From assembly GCA_016765135.1 (NCBI GenBank), contig JAESQN010000043.1:1-33925 (forward strand): a DNA stretch of 33,925 nt. Direction: 5' to 3'. A program made the translations under genes and the position numbers. Every line of letters begins with the position of its first letter. Within the stretch, counting starts at the first letter, position 1. The stretch comes from Robiginitomaculum sp. (GTDB lineage Bacteria; Pseudomonadota; Alphaproteobacteria; Caulobacterales; Maricaulaceae). Below, in pieces: positions 23,851 through 32,194 of this stretch. The notes below the pieces were generated by a model. It was not told where the DNA came from, made no database searches, and saw nothing but the letters and a program-made list of their open reading frames with translations.

Positions 23851-24642
23851 CTACACATTTCTTTCCATGCGTTTACGCAAGTCTTTAATCGCAGGTTTGA
23901 ACAGGCACAATTGCCGAAAAGCTATTTTCAGATCTTTCTTCGTTTGGATGCTGAACAAATGCCCAAACTGCTTGAAAGCTCTGGCTTTGTTAAAGCCGCA
24001 AATTTGCAAATAGACGGCCAAAGCAAACGCCGCATAATTTTCTTTGCCGTCCCAACTGAACAATTTTCTGTGGCCACGATTTCTTGTGCAAAACAAATGC
24101 CCCATGCCCATAAATGCGCCGCAAATTATTGTCAGCTCCCGGTTTGGTGTTTCCTGGATATATACGGGTTTTGGCCCGGTTTTATGGAGCATATCAGCCA
24201 GGCGGTTGATAATACGGTAATTGATATATCCAGGGCCTTGGAGTTGCCGCTCGCAATAATAAATAACCGGACAGCCATAATCGTCCACATAGTATTTTTC
24301 GTCGTGACGGGCGGCGTGAATTTTCGTAAGGCGGTTCTGCTGAGTGCGGCCTTTACGTCGTGTGACCAGTTCGTCTGGTTCTTCGGCGAAATTCAGGGGC
24401 CATTTGGCCATAGCGAACCAATCTTTAAAATGTAAAAAGCGCTTTCCCGCCCAGATCATCTGCAAAATATGGTCACCTGGGGGTACGGTTTTGTAAAAAT
24501 CAACTTCGGATTCGGGATAAAGAATCTCCTCGGGCAAGCCGTGCTTTTCAGTGAAAGCTTCGATCACCCACGCAAATGCATTGATTATTTTATCGCCGGT
24601 TTCACCGCTGACGACACCCACCCCATTATATAGACTTCGCAT
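23851..24642 (-). CDS. Unrecognised 263-residue protein
   Basis: I do not recognise the family. The protein is soluble-looking, without signal peptide or membrane helix, rich in aromatic residues in the middle (KYYVDDYGCPVIYYCERQLQGPGYINYR) and strongly basic at the C-terminus (KTRFRQL-like, ending KDLRKRMERNV). Six Cys are scattered, including YGCPVIYYC and LFCTRNRGH, without a regular zinc spacing. The gene starts 37 nt after the ABC-F stop on the same strand and has GGA ahead of its ATG, so it is probably read through from the ABC-F gene. The frame is intact and codon use looks like its neighbours, supporting a real gene. It converges on the lipoprotein gene. Confidence 0.7.
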   Translation of the reverse strand: MRSLYNGVGVVSGETGDKIINAFAWVIEAFTEKHGLPEEILYPESEVDFYKTVPPGDHILQMIWAGKRFLHFKDWFAMAKWPLNFAEEPDELVTRRKGRTQQNRLTKIHAARHDEKYYVDDYGCPVIYYCERQLQGPGYINYRIINRLADMLHKTGPKPVYIQETPNRELTIICGAFMGMGHLFCTRNRGHRKLFSWDGKENYAAFALAVYLQICGFNKARAFKQFGHLFSIQTKKDLKIAFRQLCLFKPAIKDLRKRMERNV

Positions 24643-24679
24643 ATTCCTATTATCATCGGTGCCCCACCGTGATCCCCCA

Positions 24680-26557
24680 CTATATTTCCTTTAGTGCCGC
24701 GTCATAAATTTCCACGGCTTCCAACCATTCATTCTCCATGTTATCTAGTTGTAATAATGCCTTTACACGTTTCTGTCCTAGTTTTACAGCTTTTTCCCGG
24801 TTGTTGGTAAACAAATCTGAAACGGCGAGCTGTTTATCCAAGTCAGCAATTTGCTGTTTTGCCTTGCCTATGTTGGCTTCAAGCTTTGTTACTGCCTTTT
24901 TTAAGGGGGCTATGGCCTCTCTCGCTTGTGCGCCTTTGCGCCTTTGCTGATTTTTGGGGCCTTTGTCGGCTTTTTTCTTTCTGGGTGCGCGGTTTTTTTC
25001 AAGCTGCAAACGCCTGTAATCTTCCATATTTCCGTCATAGGTGACAATATCACCGTCCGCCACCACCCACAATCGGTCAACCACGGCTTCCATCAGGCTA
25101 CGGTCATGGGATATGAGCAACACGGCCCCGGCGTAGTCGTTGAGGGCTTTGGTTAGCTCGGCTCGGCTGTCCATGTCCAGATGGTTGGTCGGTTCGTCCA
25201 ACACCAGTAAATGCGGCGCGTGGAAGCTGATGATTGAGAATAACAGTCTCGCTTTTTCACCGCCTGATAGATCCCCCGCGATAGTTTCGGACTGGTCTCT
25301 ACCAAGCCCGAACCGGGCCAACCGTGCGCGCCTTTGGGCCTCGGTAGCGGTGGGCATCAAGTCGCACACATGGTCATAGGCGCTTTGTTTCATGTTGAGC
25401 GCGTCGATTTCGTGCTGGGCAAAATAGCCTATCCGCAGTTTTTTATGCCGTCTGATATGGCCCGATTGGGCTTCCAGCAAACCAAGAATACCTTTGGCAA
25501 AGGTGGATTTACCCTCGCCGTTTTTACCCAAAATACCGATGCGGTCATCATTGTCGATCCGCAAATTGATATTTCTTAGCACGCTCACACCATCTTCATA
25601 ACCAAGGGAAACCTCGTCAAAGCGGACGATGGGCGGGCTGAGGGCGCGCTCCGGGGAGGGCAGATCTATGGGCGGGATCGGGTCATTGATAATGGTGGCG
25701 ACGGGGCGCATTTTCTCAAGCCGCTTGATACGCGATTGAGCCTGCTTGGCTTTGGAGGCGGTATATCTGAACCGTTCGACAAAGCTCTCCAAATGCCGGC
25801 GCTCGGCGTCTTGTTTGCCGCGCATGGCCATGGACAACCGCTGCTGCTCGGCTAGTTTACGCTCGAAATCATCATATGTGCCGGGATAGCCAAATAATTT
25901 TCCGTCCCTAAGGTGGGCAATATGGGTCACGGCCGTGTTGAGGAAATCCCGGTCATGGGAGACTATAAACGCGGTGCCGGGATAGCTACGAATATGGGCT
26001 TCCAGCCAGACCGCGCCTTCAATATCAAGATAGTTGGTCGGCTCGTCTAGCAAGAGTAAATCCGGCATGGCGAACAGCATAGCCGCCAAGGCCACCCGCA
26101 TCCGCCAGCCGCCGGAAAACTCGCTACACGGTTTTTGTTGATCTTCTCCGGAAAAACCCAGTCCTGACAATATAGAGCCAGCTCTGGCTTCGGCGGTATA
26201 GGCATCTATATCGGCCAGGCGGGTGTAAATATCGGCGATACGGGTCGGGTCGGTCGCGGTTTCGGCTTCAGCCATGAGGGCGTGGCGCTCGGTATCAGCT
26301 TCCAGCACCGTGTCCAATAAGCTTATAGGGCCGGAAGGTACTTCTTGGTCAACCCAGCCAAGCCGGGCGCCTTTGTGCAGGCGGATTGAACCGCCGTCCG
26401 GGCTAATCTGGTTTTTAATCAGATTAAACAAGGTAGATTTGCCGGTACCGTTGCGCCCGACCAGGCCAACTTTGGAACCCTTTGTAATGGCCAGGGTCGC
26501 CTGGTCAAACAACATGCGGCCTTCAATACGAAATGTCAGATCATTTATATGTAACAT
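24680..26557 (-). CDS. ABC-F family ATPase
   Basis: This is a cytosolic twin-ATPase protein of 625 residues without membrane domain; relatives bind the ribosomal E site and modulate translation or confer antibiotic protection. The first domain has GRNGTGKST, SGGWRMRVALA and LLLLDEPTNYLD. A linker (about 230-320, with the arginine-rich FRYTASKAKQAQSRIKRLEKM) follows. The second has GKNGEGKST, LSGGEKARLLFS and LLVLDEPTNHLD. A lysine-rich stretch then leads to a C-terminal coiled coil (APLKKAVTKLEANIGKAKQQI). All catalytic motifs are intact. It is closest in style to YheS/Uup-type housekeeping members rather than resistance factors. It diverges from ndk. Confidence 0.94.
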   Translation of the reverse strand: MLHINDLTFRIEGRMLFDQATLAITKGSKVGLVGRNGTGKSTLFNLIKNQISPDGGSIRLHKGARLGWVDQEVPSGPISLLDTVLEADTERHALMAEAETATDPTRIADIYTRLADIDAYTAEARAGSILSGLGFSGEDQQKPCSEFSGGWRMRVALAAMLFAMPDLLLLDEPTNYLDIEGAVWLEAHIRSYPGTAFIVSHDRDFLNTAVTHIAHLRDGKLFGYPGTYDDFERKLAEQQRLSMAMRGKQDAERRHLESFVERFRYTASKAKQAQSRIKRLEKMRPVATIINDPIPPIDLPSPERALSPPIVRFDEVSLGYEDGVSVLRNINLRIDNDDRIGILGKNGEGKSTFAKGILGLLEAQSGHIRRHKKLRIGYFAQHEIDALNMKQSAYDHVCDLMPTATEAQRRARLARFGLGRDQSETIAGDLSGGEKARLLFSIISFHAPHLLVLDEPTNHLDMDSRAELTKALNDYAGAVLLISHDRSLMEAVVDRLWVVADGDIVTYDGNMEDYRRLQLEKNRAPRKKKADKGPKNQQRRKGAQAREAIAPLKKAVTKLEANIGKAKQQIADLDKQLAVSDLFTNNREKAVKLGQKRVKALLQLDNMENEWLEAVEIYDAALKEI

Positions 26558-26562
26558 AGCTC

Positions 26563-26590
26563 TTCACAGATGAATTTTCGCCCGTTATAG
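26563..26590 (+). promoter_or_regulatory. Candidate ndk promoter
   Basis: TTCACA (26563-26568) and TTATAG (26585-26590) are 16 nt apart and lie about 43 nt ahead of the ndk start, in the 76-nt region shared with the divergent ABC-F gene. Confidence 0.4.
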
Positions 26591-26633
26591 AGCACGCAAA
26601 TCAAATATCACGCCTTAAATGAAGGAAATTCAC

Positions 26634-27056
26634 ATGGCACTGCAAAGAACATTTTCGATCATCAAGCCCGATGCAACCAAACGCAATATTACTGGCAAAA
26701 TCAATGCTGTTATTGAAGCCGCCGGCCTGCGTATTATCGCGCAAAAACGCATTCAAATGAGTGAAGACCAAGCCAAAGGCTTTTATATTGAGCACGCCGA
26801 ACGTCCGTTTTACGGTGAATTGGTTGAGTTTATGATGTCCGAGCCAGTTATTGTGCAAGTATTAGAGGGCGAGAACGCCATCAAACATTACCGGGGTGTC
26901 ATGGGTGCAACCAACCCGGCTGATGCCGATGCGGGCACAATCCGCGCCGAATTTGCTCTAAGCCTGGGTGAAAATAGCGCCCACGGTTCCGACAGCGAAG
27001 CTTCTGCCATCAGAGAAATCGCGTTTTTCTTTTCTGAAAACGAAATTGTTGGTTAA
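26634..27056 (+). CDS. ndk: Nucleoside diphosphate kinase
   Basis: This enzyme transfers the terminal phosphate between nucleoside triphosphates and diphosphates through a phospho-histidine. It has 140 residues, the standard bacterial length. [14 protein letters not shown] opens the fold, and the catalytic His117 lies in NSAHGSDS, with [15 protein letters not shown] before it. The start is ATG at 26634 with AAGGAA upstream; the frame begins five codons earlier without support. A bidirectional hairpin terminator follows. Confidence 0.98.
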   Translation: MALQRTFSIIKPDATKRNITGKINAVIEAAGLRIIAQKRIQMSEDQAKGFYIEHAERPFYGELVEFMMSEPVIVQVLEGENAIKHYRGVMGATNPADADAGTIRAEFALSLGENSAHGSDSEASAIREIAFFFSENEIVG

Positions 27057-27072
27057 TTCTTCACGACCGCTC

Positions 27073-27099
27073 AGGCCTGTCATTATTTAGGACAGGCCT
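27073..27099. terminator. Bidirectional terminator between ndk and the TadG-like gene
   Basis: AGGCCTGTC (27073-27081) and GACAGGCCT (27091-27099) form a perfect 9-bp GC-rich stem with a 9-nt loop, placed midway between convergent gene ends. It is followed by TTAGTTTAT, a modest T-rich tail on the plus strand. Confidence 0.7.
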
Positions 27100-27114
27100 T
27101 AGTTTATACAGATT

Positions 27115-28413
27115 TTAGCGTTTAACGCGGATAACTTCCTTGACCACCGCTTCACCAATTTCGTCAAATACGGCTTGAAGGTCTGCACCAGTTGATGCGT
27201 ATTTGTAGTAAACGTCTTCCCCGCTAGAGCATTGTTTCATGAAATCTTCGGCTATTTCTCTCTCACTGGACGCAACATCATATGCAATTGAGTATATTTG
27301 AACGCCGTTGTTTTTCATAGACGTACACTGTTCCAGTGATGCTTCATTGACTGGGCTATATTCTTCTTCCGTGCAAATTTCTTCTGTCTCGAACCCACCA
27401 GAGTCGCTTTCTGGATAGTAGGTTACGTCATAGTGTCTGAACCACCAGCGCCAGGAATAATATGTGTAAAGGTTTCCTTGCCAATTTAGAATCCATCTTT
27501 CCGGGTGATCCGGAACCCAGACTTGCACATTTTCGCACACAGTTCTGGTGGTGATGCCGTTATTGGCACCGTCGGACATGAAGATAAGAAACTTAAGTGG
27601 TTCTTCTTCTCCGTTTTCACCTTCGTGGATGGCACCTTCCAAAGCAAACTCTGATTTAGCAAGGTCTAAGGCGCTCGTCGATCTTGTCCCGCCCTGGGCA
27701 TGCATTCGGTCGATTTCATAATCGGACAAAGTACCCCAATCAGGGATAACAACTCTGTTGTCAATTAGATCGGAATTATAAGGATAAAGTGCCGTCCGAA
27801 AGATATTATCACCATATGTTCGAATGTCTTCCAGCACGTCCATAAAGCTTTTCATACTGGCTTCAAGGCTGTTAATTTTGCGAACGCCATTATTGTCGGC
27901 GGACCACATAGAGCCTGAATTATCGGTAACAAAGAAAATACTTGCAGGCGTACCCTCGCGTTGGGCGTAGGCAACATCAGAGGTGGCTTCAAAATCTATC
28001 TCACCAACGCCGAGTATAGCCATAAATGCAGGCTGATAAGTGCCGGTAATAGTGGCACGCGCTAAAAGATTGCCTTCCCCGTCACCGTCATCGTCGACAT
28101 TATATTCCACTGAGCCGGTGATAGAATTCGTAAAATCTTCGACGGGGCCGCCAAGTTGCGTATAAGGGTATAGTTGTCCTGCCACATACCTGTTTTCATT
28201 GTTGGAATCTACCGCAATGGATGCGGCCAGTGCCATATTGTCCGCCGCAAGTTGCGCAATGGCTTTTGCTTTGCTGACTTGGCTTACATCATAGGCCGAC
28301 CCTACGGCCATAACCACACCGACGGACGCAACCGCCCATGTTAAAGCCATACTGCCCGCCGTATCTTTGAAGAAACGACCAAGCGTTTTTTTGTAATTAT
28401 ACCGTGTAAACAT
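27115..28413 (-). CDS. TadG-like pilus-assembly protein with von Willebrand factor A domain
   Basis: The protein has about 432 residues. A short basic cytosolic N-terminus (YNYKKTLGRFFKDTAGSMALTW) leads into one membrane helix and the TadE/TadG-like N-terminal region (VSQVSKAKAIAQLAADNMALAA). The MIDAS motif DNSGSM lies at about 164-169 of a vWA domain, which continues with ALYPYNSD, a T(R)STSALDLAKSEF segment and FLIFMSDGANNG. Several Cys in the C-terminal half could form disulfides outside the cell. TadG proteins help assemble Flp/Tad adhesive pili, but no other tad or cpa gene is in the window. The ATG at 28413 is preferred over the GTG at 28431, with GGA seven nt ahead. It sits between ndk and purN, an unusual spot. 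Confidence 0.85.
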   Translation of the reverse strand: MFTRYNYKKTLGRFFKDTAGSMALTWAVASVGVVMAVGSAYDVSQVSKAKAIAQLAADNMALAASIAVDSNNENRYVAGQLYPYTQLGGPVEDFTNSITGSVEYNVDDDGDGEGNLLARATITGTYQPAFMAILGVGEIDFEATSDVAYAQREGTPASIFFVTDNSGSMWSADNNGVRKINSLEASMKSFMDVLEDIRTYGDNIFRTALYPYNSDLIDNRVVIPDWGTLSDYEIDRMHAQGGTRSTSALDLAKSEFALEGAIHEGENGEEEPLKFLIFMSDGANNGITTRTVCENVQVWVPDHPERWILNWQGNLYTYYSWRWWFRHYDVTYYPESDSGGFETEEICTEEEYSPVNEASLEQCTSMKNNGVQIYSIAYDVASSEREIAEDFMKQCSSGEDVYYKYASTGADLQAVFDEIGEAVVKEVIRVKR

Positions 28414-28542
28414 AACCAATTCCAATCCCACTAAACTATATTTTGAGACTGGAACTTAGGTGGTAATGTTTTAATTCATCTCAAGAGATAATGTTACCAA
28501 ATAGTTAAATCCACTAAAACCATATTTTTGGCTAATAGAGTG

Positions 28543-29154
28543 TTAATTTGCATTCTTTGAGATTTTTTCTGCCACCTGCTTTAAAACCTGAGGATATAGC
28601 AAATGCTCTTGCTTCAATACCCGTGCGGCCAGGACTTGCGGTGTGTCGTTTGGGTATACTGGTACTGTAGCCTGGGCGATGATGCCGCCCGTATCCACAC
28701 CTTCGTCGATATAATGAACCGTACACCCATGTTCCGTTGCGCCAGCCTCTAAAACCCGTTCATGGGTGTGTAGGCCTTTATACTTGGGGAGCAAGGACGG
28801 GTGAATGTTCAATTGCCGACCTTGCCAACGTTTGACAAACCAGGGGCTTAAAATACGCATAAACCCGGCATTGCAGACCAGCTCTGTTTTGTGGCTTCGC
28901 AAAGCGGTGTCCAGTGCCTGCTCAAAGGATTTACGGGTTTTATAGTCTTTGTGGTCAATGCAAATGGCCGTGATGCCGTGTTTTTGGGCTTTAGCCAGAC
29001 CATCAGCATTTGGTCTGTTAGAGATCACCAAAACGATTTTGGCTGGATAACCCTCGGCTTTGGAGGCTCGGATCAGGGCATCCATATTGGAGCCGCCCCC
29101 TGATATCAGGATTGCCGTGTTTACTTTCACAGGAGGCAGGCTTAGCACTCGCAT
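28543..29154 (-). CDS. purN: Phosphoribosylglycinamide formyltransferase
   Basis: PurN uses 10-formyl-tetrahydrofolate to formylate GAR in step three of purine synthesis. The protein has 203 residues. The phosphate-binding [12 protein letters not shown], catalytic [24 protein letters not shown] (Asn and His) and [12 protein letters not shown] (Asp) are all present. The start ATG lies 13 nt inside the end of purM, so translation is coupled. The first nine residues (MRVLSLPPV) are extra relative to the usual N-terminus, so an internal GTG start is possible. Confidence 0.96.
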   Translation of the reverse strand: MRVLSLPPVKVNTAILISGGGSNMDALIRASKAEGYPAKIVLVISNRPNADGLAKAQKHGITAICIDHKDYKTRKSFEQALDTALRSHKTELVCNAGFMRILSPWFVKRWQGRQLNIHPSLLPKYKGLHTHERVLEAGATEHGCTVHYIDEGVDTGGIIAQATVPVYPNDTPQVLAARVLKQEHLLYPQVLKQVAEKISKNAN

Positions 29155-30194
29155 AGGCGGCCAATGATAAAGGCTTGCTCACTATCATTATTGAGCTTTG
29201 CCAAAACGCTGGCTGCGTCTTCGGAGGAAACACATAAAACCATACCGATACCGCAATTAAAAGCGCGGCGAAGCTCTGCCTCCTCGACACTGCCAATTTC
29301 TTGCAACCAGGAAAATACTGGCGGGCGCGGCCAAGTGGTGAAATCAATTTCGGGCCGCAAATGGTTCGGGAGCATACGCGGTACATTATCAGTAATGCCG
29401 CCGCCCGTAATATGGGCCAACCCCTTAATCTGACCTTTGATTGCGCCTTGCCTAACTAAAGGCATCAAGTCTTTGACATAAATCCTTGTTGGCGTCAGCA
29501 AGGCTTCGGCCAATGTTTGTGCAGGAGCGAACGGGGCAGGGGCGTTCCAGCCCAGACCCGATATTTCGACGATTTTACGAATAAGCGAATAGCCGTTTGA
29601 GTGGGGCCCGCTGGAGGATATACCAATGAGCATATCACCGGTCTTCATTTCGTCTTCAAGCGGCAATAGATTGCCGCGCTCCGCCGCGCCTACGACAAAT
29701 CCGGCCAAATCAAAATCATCACCCGCATACATGCCGGGCATTTCCGCCGTCTCGCCGCCTATAAGTGCGCACCCGGATTGTCGGCATCCCTCGGCAATAC
29801 CCGAAATCAGCAAAGCGGCCACGTCCGGGTCAAGTTTGCCCGTTGCATAATAATCCAGGAAAAACAGTGGCTCCGCACCCTGTGCCAACACATCATTCAC
29901 GCACATGGCCACCAGATCAATCCCGACCGTGTCCAACCTCCCGCTATCAATGGCAATGCGTAATTTAGTGCCAACACCGTCCGTGCCGGACACCAAAATC
30001 GGGTCGGAGAACCCGGCGCGTTTCAAGTCAAAGGCCCCGCCAAATCCGCCAAGTTGCGCATCAGCACCGGGGCGGCGCGTACTGGCGGCCAGTGGTTTAA
30101 TCTTGTCGATCAATGCCTCTCCGGCATCAATATCAACACCAGCATCTTTATAGCTCAGCGGTTTTTTTTCAGTCGTCATGATTCGAACTTTCAC
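29142..30194 (-). CDS. purM: Phosphoribosylformylglycinamidine cyclo-ligase
   Basis: PurM (AIR synthetase) closes the imidazole ring in step five of purine synthesis, using ATP. The protein has 345-350 residues. [59 protein letters not shown] and [13 protein letters not shown] are family motifs. Two starts compete: a GTG at 30194 with GGGAGG only three nt upstream, and an ATG at 30179 ([14 protein letters not shown]) that gives the commoner N-terminus. The outer one is listed. purN overlaps its end by 13 nt, and it diverges from the DUF2066 gene. Confidence 0.97.
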   Translation of the reverse strand: MKVRIMTTEKKPLSYKDAGVDIDAGEALIDKIKPLAASTRRPGADAQLGGFGGAFDLKRAGFSDPILVSGTDGVGTKLRIAIDSGRLDTVGIDLVAMCVNDVLAQGAEPLFFLDYYATGKLDPDVAALLISGIAEGCRQSGCALIGGETAEMPGMYAGDDFDLAGFVVGAAERGNLLPLEDEMKTGDMLIGISSSGPHSNGYSLIRKIVEISGLGWNAPAPFAPAQTLAEALLTPTRIYVKDLMPLVRQGAIKGQIKGLAHITGGGITDNVPRMLPNHLRPEIDFTTWPRPPVFSWLQEIGSVEEAELRRAFNCGIGMVLCVSSEDAASVLAKLNNDSEQAFIIGRLCEC

Positions 30195-30321
30195 AATCCT
30201 CCCGCTTAATGGAACGGTTAGCGCGATAACTCAAGCCAACATACCTGCTTATCTCTATAAATCTGGTCTTTATATTGCCCTAATTTAGGTTAGTATGATG
30301 TAAATCATTAGAAGGTGTCGT

Positions 30322-31368
30322 ATGTTCATTAAACTACTTGGCGGATTTTTGTTGGCTATATCCCTGTGCGTGAACGCATTTGCGAGCGATCCTTATACGG
30401 TTAGCGGCGTGCATGTGGATGCACATGCGAAAAATGCTCTGGAAGCGCAAACCCTGGCCATAGCCCAGGGCCAACTAGCGGCTGCCAATTTATTGATCGA
30501 GCGTTTGACCTTGGCTACGGACCGCCGTGCCAAAGGGTTTCTGGGAGTTGCCCAAGAAGACGGAGCGAAGATGATCCGCGCCCTTGAAATTTCCAATGAA
30601 AAACGATCCGCCAACCGCTATCTTGGTGATATTACAGTGGCGTTTAACCGTGCGGCGGTAGAACAATATTTGCGCGCTAAAGGTTTGCGCCTGATCGACA
30701 CCCAATCACGCAAACGTCTGGTCATTCCGATGATGCAAGATACCGGGCTGTGGGAGCCAAACCCGTGGAGCCATGCCTGGCGCGAAACCAATATCAATAA
30801 TGTGCTCACACCAATGCAGACGATTACGCCCAATACAGATGTATTTCGTATCGTGGCAAACCCGGACGCCAGCAAGCTAGATATGAAAACCTTGCAGTCC
30901 ATTGGACGTATTTACGGTGTTCAGCAAATTTTGATTGTAAATGCCCGCCTGCAAAATGGTGGATATTCCAGCAGCATTGTTGATGTGTCGCTTGATGCTG
31001 GCAGTAGCCGTAACCTTGGCCGTGTCAGAGGGTTCAGTGCTGCCGAAACCGTAGCACAAGTGGTGCGCAAGGTTGAAGACGATTGGAAGGCCAACTCCGT
31101 CCAGGCGGTTGATGCGCGAACAATAACTTTACCCGTTTCCATCTTGTACCGCACCCATGCCGATTGGATTGAACTGCAAGATGTGATCAATGGCTCGGCG
31201 CAAATCCGCTCCGCTCAATTGATAGCTTTGTCTAAGTCGGGTGCGATGATGTATCTCAGCTACGGCGGTGATATGGAGCGCTTGCGCAATGAATTGGCCT
31301 TTAAGGGTGTGTCCTTGCGCAAGGACGAGGCTCTGGGCATGGTTTTAACCCGTACTGGTACTTTTTAA
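30322..31368 (+). CDS. DUF2066-containing exported protein
   Basis: This 348-residue protein has a Sec signal peptide (MFIKLLGGFLLAISLCVNAFA, cleavage before SDPYTVSG). The mature part matches DUF2066: a repeated-alanine early region (GVHVDAHAKNALEAQTLAIAQGQLAAANLLIERL), then YLGDITVAFNRAAVEQYLRAKGLRLIDTQSRKRLVIPM. The function of this family is unknown; a periplasmic or envelope location follows from the signal. It lies eight nt upstream of hdaA and is probably cotranscribed with it, an association seen in other proteobacteria where DUF2066 genes neighbour hda. Confidence 0.85.
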   Translation: MFIKLLGGFLLAISLCVNAFASDPYTVSGVHVDAHAKNALEAQTLAIAQGQLAAANLLIERLTLATDRRAKGFLGVAQEDGAKMIRALEISNEKRSANRYLGDITVAFNRAAVEQYLRAKGLRLIDTQSRKRLVIPMMQDTGLWEPNPWSHAWRETNINNVLTPMQTITPNTDVFRIVANPDASKLDMKTLQSIGRIYGVQQILIVNARLQNGGYSSSIVDVSLDAGSSRNLGRVRGFSAAETVAQVVRKVEDDWKANSVQAVDARTITLPVSILYRTHADWIELQDVINGSAQIRSAQLIALSKSGAMMYLSYGGDMERLRNELAFKGVSLRKDEALGMVLTRTGTF

Positions 31369-31375
31369 GGCGTTT

Positions 31376-32035
31376 ATGAGTATGCAAATCCCCTTCGATT
31401 TAGCCTCTCCTCCAGATTATAGCGCGGCCGCATTTATTCATGGAGCGTCAAATGCCGAAGCCGTAAATGCGCTTTCTGATAGTCAAAAATGGGCCAACCA
31501 AATTTTGGTAATTGTTGGGCCGAAAGGTTGCGGTAAAACCCATTTGGGGCACATGTGGGCCGAACGGGAAAATGCCATAGTTTTGGACGGCGCTGATGGT
31601 TTCGTACCGCGTAGAGATTACCGGGGCAGGGCGCTTTGGATCGACAATGGTTCGCAAGCGGATGAATACGCGCTTTTTACACTGATCAACCTGGTGATTA
31701 CCGGGGAAATAAGGGCCTTGCTTCTTTGCACGCGTGATATGCCGGCAACATGGCCAGTACAACTCCCGGACTTGCGTTCGCGCTTGCGTAATCTACAAAT
31801 AGCGCGGCTGCAAGAGCCAGACGAGGACGTTTTGCATGCAATTATAGCTAAATTATTTAAAGACAGAGGCTTAGTCGTTTCGGATAGTTTGATCGCATAT
31901 TTATTAAGCCATACCGACAGGTCGGTGAACGCTCTACGCCGTCTCATTATCGGGCTGGACCAAAAAGCGGCTAGCGAAAAAGTCAATGTAACCCGCACAT
32001 TCGCAGCCAAATATATGCAAGGGAAGTTGCTTTAA
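31376..32035 (+). CDS. hdaA: DnaA regulatory inactivator (HdaA/Hda)
   Basis: HdaA binds the DNA-loaded sliding clamp and stimulates ATP hydrolysis by DnaA, preventing re-initiation. The protein has 219 residues. The N-terminal MQIPFDL is a clamp-binding motif (QxxxxL type). A DnaA-like AAA+ domain follows with P-loop GPKGCGKTHLG (Lys54), RALWIDN in the Walker B region, DLRSRLRNLQIARLQEPDEDVL (sensor/box VII) and the late SVNALRRLI. It lacks the DnaA domain IV DNA-binding part. It lies just after the DUF2066 gene and before dnaB. Its last codons and stop are duplicated in tandem immediately downstream. Confidence 0.93.
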   Translation: MSMQIPFDLASPPDYSAAAFIHGASNAEAVNALSDSQKWANQILVIVGPKGCGKTHLGHMWAERENAIVLDGADGFVPRRDYRGRALWIDNGSQADEYALFTLINLVITGEIRALLLCTRDMPATWPVQLPDLRSRLRNLQIARLQEPDEDVLHAIIAKLFKDRGLVVSDSLIAYLLSHTDRSVNALRRLIIGLDQKAASEKVNVTRTFAAKYMQGKLL

Positions 32036-32058
32036 ATAAAGGGAAGTTGCTTTAAATA
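32019..32058. repeat. 20-nt perfect tandem duplication over the hdaA stop
   Basis: The 20-nt unit AAGGGAAGTTGCTTTAAATA occurs at 32019-32038 and again at 32039-32058 without change. The first copy holds the last codons and TAA of hdaA; the second is untranslated. Confidence 0.95.
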
Positions 32059-32100
32059 TAAGTGCAGATAGGGCTGTTATTACCAATAAATTATTGCGAA

Positions 32101-32129
32101 TTATCCACAGGCCTCGCGTTTTACCCACA
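32101..32129 (+). promoter_or_regulatory. Two DnaA-box-like sites ahead of dnaB
   Basis: TTATCCACA at 32101-32109 is a perfect consensus DnaA box. TTACCCACA at 32121-32129 differs by one base and has the same orientation, 20 bp (about two helical turns) downstream. Both lie in the 159-nt gap between hdaA and dnaB, 66-94 nt before the dnaB start. They fit DnaA control of dnaB transcription. Confidence 0.65.
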
Positions 32130-32194
32130 CATTACTGCGAAAATATTTGTGTCGGCGATAGCGCCGCCGTAATTTTCGTGTTAGCCATGCTCCC

